A stretch of DNA of 37,255 nucleotides from Methylobacterium sp. (lineage in GTDB: Bacteria > Pseudomonadota > Alphaproteobacteria > Rhizobiales > Beijerinckiaceae), in the NCBI RefSeq assembly GCF_028290105.1, contig NZ_JAQGKL010000070.1:1-37255 (forward strand). The letters run 5' to 3'. A model generated the notes under the pieces. That model was not told where the DNA came from, searched no databases, and was given only the letters and a program-made list of their open reading frames with translations. The translations under genes were made by a program, and so were the position numbers. This document shows positions 32,694 to 37,255 of this stretch, piece after piece. Each line of letters begins with the position of its first letter. Positions within the stretch are counted from its first letter, which is position 1.

Positions 32694-33007
32694 GATCCTG
32701 TTTCTCCTCGGGCAGACCCACGGGCCCTTGCGAAAGCCGCTGGCGTCGCCGCGCGCGGCCCCCACGGGGCCCCGTCGACCTCGGGTCTTAGTGGGACTCG
32801 GTTAAGCGAAGGTTCCATCAACCTTGACGGAGCGTTATCGGCGACCGAACCAAGTCTCCGGAGAGGTCCGATCCGGCGCCGTCCGTTCAGGCATGTCCCC
32901 TCGGCCCGGATTGCGGCAGCCGCGCGTCGAACCGAGGCGCGGGGTCGATTGCAGCCAAGCTGTGGCCGGGCCGCAACAGGCGTGGATCCCGTGCGTGACG
33001 CGGGTCG
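32694..33007. other. 314-nt gap upstream of pal without a gene
   Basis: It must hold the promoter of the pal cluster, because the next minus-strand gene is unrelated. A 12-bp GC palindrome ACGGGGCCCCGT (32764-32775) and a TTAA near 32811 are present, but I found no convincing -35/-10 pair, tRNA, or remnant of tolB. Confidence 0.4.
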
Positions 33008-33502
33008 TCAGGCGCCGGCCTCCAGGGCGTCGATGGCGGCGATGGCCTGCACCGCTGCCAGGCGGGCGGCGTCCAGGGGGGTGGCGAGGTCGGCGCCGAG
33101 CAGGAAGGCCTGCTCCATCTCCATGCAGCGCCGGGAGAGATCGACGAAGCCGAGGGAGCCGCTCACCGACAGCAGGGTGTGGGCGTCCTGGCCCAGAGCG
33201 GCGCGTTCCGTGGCGGGGGCGTGCAAACGCTGCGCGATTTCGACCTTCAGGCGTCCGAGTAGGTCCATCAGCTTGGGCCGGCCGAAAATCTCCTGCAGTT
33301 CCCGGAGGGCCTGCGGATCGTAAACCCGCTCACGAGCACTCGGACCCACGTCCTCGAATGCTGCAATATTCAGCGGAAAATCCAAAGCGGCGCAATTATT
33401 TTCTTCCGGCCGCGGCATCTGTACAGGCGGAAGACTCGGCATGGCATGGTCCAGAGATGTGTGGCGCGCATCCAGGCGCGCAGAGTAACGGAAAGACTGC
33501 AT
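33008..33502 (-). CDS. Histidine phosphotransfer (HPt) domain protein
   Basis: A protein of up to 164 aa. The C-terminal ~110 residues form an HPt four-helix bundle: YDPQALRELQEIFGRPKLMDLLGRLKVEIAQRL, then the phosphoacceptor His108 in DAHTLLSVSGSLGFVDLSRRCMEMEQA. HPt proteins relay phosphate between hybrid histidine kinases and response regulators. It is divergent from a single-domain response regulator only 62 nt away, a likely partner. The start is uncertain: ATG 33502 (used), 33442 and 33418 all lack a Shine-Dalgarno. The N-terminal ~45 residues show no domain, and a CtrA-like site lies within 4 nt of the first ATG, which favours a later start. Confidence 0.75.
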   Translation of the reverse strand: MQSFRYSARLDARHTSLDHAMPSLPPVQMPRPEENNCAALDFPLNIAAFEDVGPSARERVYDPQALRELQEIFGRPKLMDLLGRLKVEIAQRLHAPATERAALGQDAHTLLSVSGSLGFVDLSRRCMEMEQAFLLGADLATPLDAARLAAVQAIAAIDALEAGA

Positions 33503-33505
33503 CCG

Positions 33506-33521
33506 TTGATTGGTGTTTAAC
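33506..33521. promoter_or_regulatory. CtrA-like site between HPt and response-regulator genes
   Basis: TTGA (33506-33509), seven bases, TTAAC (33517-33521): 8 of 9 positions of the CtrA consensus. It sits in the 62-nt divergent gap; an imperfectly related inverted repeat CGAAT-N9-ATTCG follows (33521-33539). Confidence 0.45.
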
Positions 33522-33564
33522 GAATATCGGACTAATTCGGCCGTGCAAAGAGTTGGTGCGAGCG

Positions 33565-33999
33565 ATGCGACAGCGTCAAATCCTCATCGTCGAAGACAAT
33601 TACCTGCTTCTCGACATGCTCACGGGCCTGTGCGAGCGGCAGGGGATCGGCGTGATGGCGGTCTCCAGCGGCGAGGCGGCGGTGTCGGCGATCCGGCAGG
33701 CGGGATCGGAGCCGCGCCGTAGCGATCTCGCGCTGCTGATCACCGACATCAACCTGCCGGGGCTGATCGACGGCTGGTCCGTCGCGGAGGCCTTTCGCAC
33801 GCTCAATCCGGATCTGCCGGTGATCTACACCTCGACGGGGGGATGCAGCGACCGGCGCGCCGTATCGGGCAGCATCTTCCTCAGCAAGCCGTTTCGCATC
33901 CAGGACGTGGTCGATCTGGCCGGCGCGCTGATGCGCTCGCCGTCGGAGACACAGGTCCCTCGGACACTCCCGCCTCGGGCGCTTCACGCCACCGGATGA
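33565..33999 (+). CDS. Single-domain response regulator
   Basis: A 144-aa CheY-like receiver. The acidic pair is Glu10/Asp11 (ILIVEDN), the phosphoacceptor Asp61 (LLITDINLPG), the switch Thr89/Ser90 (PVIYTST) and the invariant Lys108 (FLSKPF). There is no output domain; the C-terminal ~20 residues are Pro/Thr-rich and probably disordered. It is divergent from an HPt gene, so the two probably form part of one phosphorelay fed by a kinase elsewhere. ATG 33565 is used; GTG 33556 would add three residues. It is convergent with hemC after 26 nt. Confidence 0.9.
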   Translation: MRQRQILIVEDNYLLLDMLTGLCERQGIGVMAVSSGEAAVSAIRQAGSEPRRSDLALLITDINLPGLIDGWSVAEAFRTLNPDLPVIYTSTGGCSDRRAVSGSIFLSKPFRIQDVVDLAGALMRSPSETQVPRTLPPRALHATG

Positions 34000-34025
34000 A
34001 TCCGGGCGGCGGGGAGGATCCGCCG

Positions 34026-34949
34026 TTACTGAAGGTGCCGGGCGTAGGTATCGCCCGCCAGCCGCTTGAGTTCGGCGCCGGCCTCCTGCCCGATCCGCGC
34101 CGCATCCGTCACCAGGCCTTCGCGCCGTACAGCCCAATGGGCGCTGCCATCGGGGAGGAACAGCAGGCCGTCGAGGTCGAGCCGGTCCCCCGTGATCCGG
34201 GCCAGCGCCGCGATCGGGGTGCGGCAGGAGCCGTCGAGTTCCGCGAGCAGGCCGCGCTCGGCGGCGAGTTCGGCCGTCGCACGCGCCGAGACCAGGGGGG
34301 CGAGCAGGGCGCGCACGTCCGTGTCGGCCTCGCGGCACTCGATGCCGAGCGCCCCCTGGGCCACCGCCGGCAGCATCTCGTCGACGGAGAGGACGCTGCG
34401 AGCCATGTCGGCCATGCCGAGCCGTTCCAGGCCGCACAGCGCCAGCAGGGTGGCGTCGCAGGTGCCCTCCTCCAGCTTGCGCATCCGGGTGTTGGCGTTT
34501 CCGCGCAGGGGCACGATACGCAGGTCGGGCCGGCGCATCAGGACTTGCGCGGCCCGGCGCAGGGACGAGGTGCCCACCCGCGCGCCAGCTGCGAGCTCGC
34601 CGAATCCGCTGGCTTTGTGGGACAGGAAGGCGTCGCGCGGGTCGTCCCGCTCGAGGATGCAGGCGATGACGAGCCCGTCCGGAAGCCAGGTCTCGACATC
34701 CTTCATCGAGTGGACCGCGACGTCGACGGATTCGGCGTAGAGCGCCTGTTCCAGTTCCTTGGTGAACAGGCCCTTGCCGCCGATCTCCGAGAGGGGCCGG
34801 TCGAGGATGCGGTCGGCCACCGTGTTGACCACCACGATCTCGGTCTGGAGCCCCGGATTTGCGGCGACGATCTGGTCGCGAACCATGCCCGTCTGGGCCA
34901 GGGCCATCGGGCTGCCGCGCGTACCGATGCGAAGAGGGCGTTGGATCAT
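34026..34949 (-). CDS. hemC: Porphobilinogen deaminase (hydroxymethylbilane synthase)
   Basis: A 307-aa heme, siroheme and cobalamin pathway enzyme that polymerises four porphobilinogens into hydroxymethylbilane. The N-terminal LRIGTRGSPMALAQ, the catalytic Asp84 in VHSMKD, the substrate-binding VGTSSLRRAAQ and GNANTRMRKLEEG, and the dipyrromethane cofactor attachment Cys242 (AELDGSCRTPIAAL) are present. The length is normal. hemD is not adjacent downstream, where the convergent response regulator lies. Upstream (34950-35193) is a 244-nt non-coding stretch with four TGTCAC copies. Confidence 0.97.
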   Translation of the reverse strand: MIQRPLRIGTRGSPMALAQTGMVRDQIVAANPGLQTEIVVVNTVADRILDRPLSEIGGKGLFTKELEQALYAESVDVAVHSMKDVETWLPDGLVIACILERDDPRDAFLSHKASGFGELAAGARVGTSSLRRAAQVLMRRPDLRIVPLRGNANTRMRKLEEGTCDATLLALCGLERLGMADMARSVLSVDEMLPAVAQGALGIECREADTDVRALLAPLVSARATAELAAERGLLAELDGSCRTPIAALARITGDRLDLDGLLFLPDGSAHWAVRREGLVTDAARIGQEAGAELKRLAGDTYARHLQ

Positions 34950-35013
34950 GGGCGCGGATCGCTCAAGGGTAGGATCAAGGACGTCGGCTCTAGGTACGCA
35001 GTCCGGGCAGCGC

Positions 35014-35153
35014 TGTCACCGGGGCGTGTCACGAGTGTCCGTCAAAACGGCCGGACCGGCGTTAAGATGTCTGAAACCACTCTTCCAACTTGTTGCACTC
35101 AGAGAGCGCAGCGTTAGGCCGGCCTTGTCACACATCATCGAGATTTCGTGACA
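35014..35153. promoter_or_regulatory. Four TGTCAC/GTGACA elements in the hemC upstream region
   Basis: TGTCAC occurs at 35014-35019, 35027-35032 and 35126-35131, and its complement GTGACA at 35148-35153. The first two are direct repeats 13 bp apart; the last two form an inverted repeat with a 16-bp spacer, 40 nt before the plus-strand gene at 35194. They may be operators for hemC, for the plus-strand genes, or for both. Confidence 0.45.
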
Positions 35154-35193
35154 CAGGTTGATCCCCGATCGAGGATCCTCGGACGTCCGGCCG

Positions 35194-35541
35194 ATGAAGC
35201 GCAGTAAGCTCGAAACCTATTATCGCGACCAGTTCGGCGCTCCGGAAATGCCGGAGGACGAACCGGACGAGCCGGCGCCGACGCGGTCTCAACGCGGGCG
35301 TGGCGAGCCACCGCCCCGGCGCCGCGGCTTCGGTGTTTTTCGTCTCTTCAAGCTGACGCTGATGCTCGGCCCGATGGCGATCCTGCTCGGCGCGACGCTG
35401 CTGATGGATTGCCAGAGTGCGCCACAGGGCTCCTGGATACCGGGTGTCGTCCGCAGCACGGCCTGTGCCCGGCGTGATCTCGGCTCTCGGGTCCTCTCCC
35501 TCGAGGGCAACCTTCGCATGGTCGCCAACAGCATCCGATAG
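35194..35541 (+). CDS. Bitopic membrane protein of unknown function (MDC-x17-C), copy 1
   Basis: A 115-aa protein I do not recognise. A charged, Pro-rich N-terminal half ends in a basic cluster (PPRRRGFGVFRLFK). One membrane helix follows (about 52-71, LFKLTLMLGPMAILLGATLL), then a short C-terminal domain starting MDC. By the positive-inside rule the C-terminus is periplasmic. Its two cysteines, Cys73 and Cys91, are 18 residues apart and may form a disulfide. The tail after Cys91 matches the tail of the next gene position by position (Gly+6, Arg+8, Leu+12, acidic+13, Met+18). ATG 35194 starts MKRSKLETYYRDQFG; an in-frame TTG at 35158 is less likely. Confidence 0.7.
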   Translation: MKRSKLETYYRDQFGAPEMPEDEPDEPAPTRSQRGRGEPPPRRRGFGVFRLFKLTLMLGPMAILLGATLLMDCQSAPQGSWIPGVVRSTACARRDLGSRVLSLEGNLRMVANSIR

Positions 35542-35548
35542 GGTCCGA

Positions 35549-35611
35549 GTCGTCGATCAATCTCAGAATGTCGTCGATCAAGCCGAGGATGTCGGCGGCC
35601 AAACCGAGAAT
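35549..35611. repeat. Three tandem imperfect 21-bp repeats
   Basis: Units at 35549-35569, 35570-35590 and 35591-35611. Units 1 and 2 both begin GTCGTCGATCAA; unit 3 begins GTCGGCGGCCAA; all end in an AAT or GAT preceded by a CAG or GAG. They start 7 nt after the stop of copy 1 and lie between the two paralogous membrane-protein genes. Confidence 0.85.
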
Positions 35612-35685
35612 TCCGCACCCCCGCGCCGATGCCCGGGAGGTGCCAGTCTCCCTGCGTTGGGCAAAGTTCAGGACGTGAGGTCGGA

Positions 35686-36114
35686 ATGAAACCTGGATCG
35701 GCCGCGATCGCCGGAAGCGACATACGGCTCGGCGCGGAGGACGCTTCGAGCGAGGAGGAGGCCAGGAGCCAGGCCCGGGAACGGGCATTGGCGGCGCGAC
35801 TCGACTCGGCCACGATGCAGGAATTCCGCAGGGCGCGCAGTTCCACCTGGCGGCGCGCCAGCAACGTGGAGGCCCCGGCCTGGGACTTCCGCATCGGCTG
35901 GAAGACCTCGCTTCTCCTCAACCTGCTTCTGCTCGGCGGACCGCTCGTGCTCGCCGTCGCCTTGCCGCCGGTGATGGACTGTCGCGACCGGGAAGCCCGC
36001 TTCGGTTTCTTCGCTGGCGAAACCCTCCAGAGCTGCAGCATCCTCAAGATCGGGCAGCGCCTGCGGCGCCTCGACGACCGCATCAAGATGCTGGTGCGCG
36101 GCTCCGGCCGCTGA
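35686..36114 (+). CDS. Bitopic membrane protein of unknown function (MDC-x17-C), copy 2
   Basis: A 142-aa paralog of the preceding gene, family not recognised. The N-terminal ~65 residues are charged and helical (ASSEEEARSQARERALAARL). A basic segment (RRARSSTWRRASN) and one membrane helix (about 74-96, TSLLLNLLLLGGPLVLAVALPPV) lead into MDC with Cys99, and Cys117 follows exactly 18 residues later, as in copy 1. The tail ILKIGQRLRRLDDRIKML aligns with that of copy 1. Predicted N-in, C-out. GAGG lies 7 nt before ATG 35686. Tandem arrangement on one strand suggests duplication and shared expression; the role is unknown. Confidence 0.72.
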   Translation: MKPGSAAIAGSDIRLGAEDASSEEEARSQARERALAARLDSATMQEFRRARSSTWRRASNVEAPAWDFRIGWKTSLLLNLLLLGGPLVLAVALPPVMDCRDREARFGFFAGETLQSCSILKIGQRLRRLDDRIKMLVRGSGR

Positions 36115-36118
36115 GCCT

Positions 36119-36418
36119 TCAGAAGGCCTGCAGGGCGAGTTCGGTGTGTTCCACGCTGGGCGGCGCCTCGAAGCAGGGCGAGACCATGGCCCGGTATTCC
36201 TTCCAGGCCTCGGAGCCGGTGAAATCCACGGTGTGGTTCTCCAGGGTCTCCCATTCGATGTGGAGGCGGTAGCGCTGCGGCTTCTCGATGGAGCGGCGCA
36301 CCGCGAAGCTACGGCAGCCCTTGGCGGCCTTGAAGATCGCCGAGGCCTTGGCGATGCCGGCCTCGAATTCCGCCTCCATGCCGGGCTTGATGTCGATCTG
36401 CGCGATTTCGAGGATCAT
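36119..36418 (-). CDS. ABM-domain (antibiotic biosynthesis monooxygenase-like) protein
   Basis: A 99-aa dimeric alpha+beta-barrel protein of the ABM superfamily: MILEIAQIDIKPGMEAEFEAGI, KGCRSFAVRRSIEKPQRYRLHIEWETLENH and FEAPPSVEHTELA. Members range from quinol monooxygenases to heme-degrading enzymes; most small stand-alone ones, like this, have no assigned substrate. The heme-binding pattern of IsdG is not evident. The stop is 4 nt from the convergent membrane-protein gene. It lies 58 nt downstream of the Kdo hydroxylase gene on the same strand and may be co-transcribed. Confidence 0.88.
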   Translation of the reverse strand: MILEIAQIDIKPGMEAEFEAGIAKASAIFKAAKGCRSFAVRRSIEKPQRYRLHIEWETLENHTVDFTGSEAWKEYRAMVSPCFEAPPSVEHTELALQAF

Positions 36419-36476
36419 GGGACTGTCTCGGGCTGGATTGGACGGGGCTGAGGCGCGTTCGGCGCCGAACGGGCGT

Positions 36477-37255
36477 TCAGCGTAACGGCCGTCCGAGCGC
36501 CTGGGCGAGGAGGCGCTGCGGGCTGCGCTCGGGTCGGGCCTGGTCGGCCACCGCGAGGTAGGCCGTCTGCTCGAGCATGTACTGGCCGCCCATGGCCCCG
36601 TGCATGACGAGGTCCGAGAAGGTCACCCAGGTTTGGCCGGGGGCGAAGTGCACGTCGGCCTGCGGCGCGGTCTCCTGGTAGGCCAGGTCCTGCTTCAGGG
36701 CGTCGTGCAGGTGCAGCATCAGGTGGTCGTATTCCGAGCGCCGCGCTTTGGTGATCTTCAGGGCTGCCAGCAGACGCGCCGAGAGCGGCGAGTAGCCCGG
36801 CAGGCGCGGCAGGAACTTCTGCGCCATCGCGGAGAAATCCTCGCCGACCCGCCAGTGGCGGGGCTGCCCGTTCGGGTTGATGTTGCGGAAGATGCGCAGG
36901 ATGCGCTTCTCGCCGATCGGGTTCGACGGGAAGGCGTCGACGTGCAGCCGGGTGTCGTCGCGCCGCCAGCTCAGCTTTCGCTTGTCGACGTCGAAGGGCC
37001 GGTAGGATGTGCCGGCGAGCGAGACCTTGCCCGCATAGGTCGGCAGGTGCCGGGCGATGAGGCCTTCGGCGAAGGCGCGGTAGCGGATCAGCACCTGGCG
37101 CAGGGCCTCTTGCTCCTCCGGCGTGCCGGCCGCGCCCTTCAGGGCGGCGGAGGCACCCCGGATGTTGACGTTCTTGGCCTTTCCGTCGGCGAAAGGCCGC
37201 TCGACGAAGCGCTGATCGAAGGCGCTCAACGGAAAGTCGAGGTCGGGGAACATCA
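36477..37255 (-). CDS. Kdo hydroxylase family protein, 5'-truncated by the window
   Basis: At least 258 residues of a Kdo hydroxylase-like (KdoO, DUF2843) non-heme Fe(II)/alpha-ketoglutarate/O2 enzyme. In Burkholderia and Yersinia this family hydroxylates the Kdo of LPS to Ko. Visible blocks: GKAKNVNIRG, TSYRPFDVDKRKLSWRRDDTRLHVDAFPSNP (the HxD metal motif), RIFRNINPNGQPRHWRVGEDF and the distal His in FSDLVMHGAMGGQYMLEQT. The ATG at 37253 is probably internal: family members carry some 30-40 further N-terminal residues, and the frame runs off the window end. The role in LPS core modification is inferred from the family. Confidence 0.86.
   Translation of the reverse strand, partial: MFPDLDFPLSAFDQRFVERPFADGKAKNVNIRGASAALKGAAGTPEEQEALRQVLIRYRAFAEGLIARHLPTYAGKVSLAGTSYRPFDVDKRKLSWRRDDTRLHVDAFPSNPIGEKRILRIFRNINPNGQPRHWRVGEDFSAMAQKFLPRLPGYSPLSARLLAALKITKARRSEYDHLMLHLHDALKQDLAYQETAPQADVHFAPGQTWVTFSDLVMHGAMGGQYMLEQTAYLAVADQARPERSPQRLLAQALGRPLR

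Noticed and set aside
32811-32826. CtrA site upstream of pal
   Set aside because: Only one TTAA half is present; the second half reads TTCCA at the right distance.
35348-35788. Minus-strand frame encoding ILGLxxD heptads across the 21-bp repeats
   Set aside because: It is antisense to two better-supported genes, its other parts are Pro/Arg/Cys-rich and not protein-like, and it has no ribosome binding site.

Overview
The window is about 37 kb of GC-rich, gene-dense chromosome from an alphaproteobacterium, most likely a Methylobacterium/Methylorubrum-type member of the Hyphomicrobiales (Rhizobiales). This rests on gene content, not on a database match: a methylsuccinyl-CoA dehydrogenase of the ethylmalonyl-CoA pathway, two phasins, an NdvA-type glucan exporter, three small outer-membrane beta-barrels, a Kdo hydroxylase, and the alphaproteobacterial order pal-cpoB-tilS-ftsH-glmM. 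I see no insertion sequence, phage, integrase, CRISPR array or rRNA. It reads as core chromosome with a few lineage-specific genes.

Layout. 1-1.6 kb: initiator tRNA, a beta-keto acid cleavage enzyme and aroQ. 1.7-6.1 kb, all on the minus strand: rarA, a DegP/HtrA protease and two phasins; the second phasin has a strong promoter overlapped by a palindrome. 6.2-8.9 kb: two divergent paralogous GT4 glycosyltransferases. 9.0-11.0 kb: a 60-aa protein and mcd. 11.2-14.1 kb: an EamA exporter, a YihY/BrkB membrane protein and a transglutaminase-like protein. 14.3-18.0 kb: an NdvA-like ABC exporter divergent from motA-motB. 18.0-21.2 kb: a CAP-domain protein and a large MscS-family channel. 21.8-25.8 kb: an HNH nuclease, a small secreted protein and three outer-membrane beta-barrel proteins. 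26.0-32.7 kb: a YjbR-like protein, then the minus-strand cluster pal-cpoB-tilS-ftsH-glmM. 33.0-34.0 kb: divergent HPt and response-regulator genes. 34.0-37.3 kb: hemC, two tandem paralogous bitopic membrane proteins, an ABM-domain protein and a Kdo hydroxylase cut by the window edge.

Functional themes. Carbon storage and C1/C2 metabolism: phasins coat polyhydroxybutyrate granules, and Mcd acts in the acetyl-CoA assimilation pathway that shares intermediates with polyhydroxybutyrate metabolism. Cell envelope: DegP, the Pal/CpoB division-linked module, FtsH (which controls LPS synthesis in other bacteria), GlmM (UDP-GlcNAc precursor), glycosyltransferases, glucan export, Kdo modification, mechanosensitive channel and beta-barrels.

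Most interesting signals: (i) an exact CtrA-type site (TTAA-N7-TTAAC) upstream of one beta-barrel gene and near-exact ones upstream of another and between the HPt and response-regulator genes; (ii) tandem paralogs of unknown function with an MDC-x17-C signature, preceded by four TGTCAC copies and separated by three 21-bp repeats; (iii) a tilS with no ATG/GTG/TTG start that keeps the PP-loop, apparently starting at CTG in a CTGA overlap; (iv) an operator-like palindrome inside a phasin promoter; (v) an identical four-cysteine box in the two glycosyltransferases. I did not find a clearly new multi-gene defence or mobile system here.
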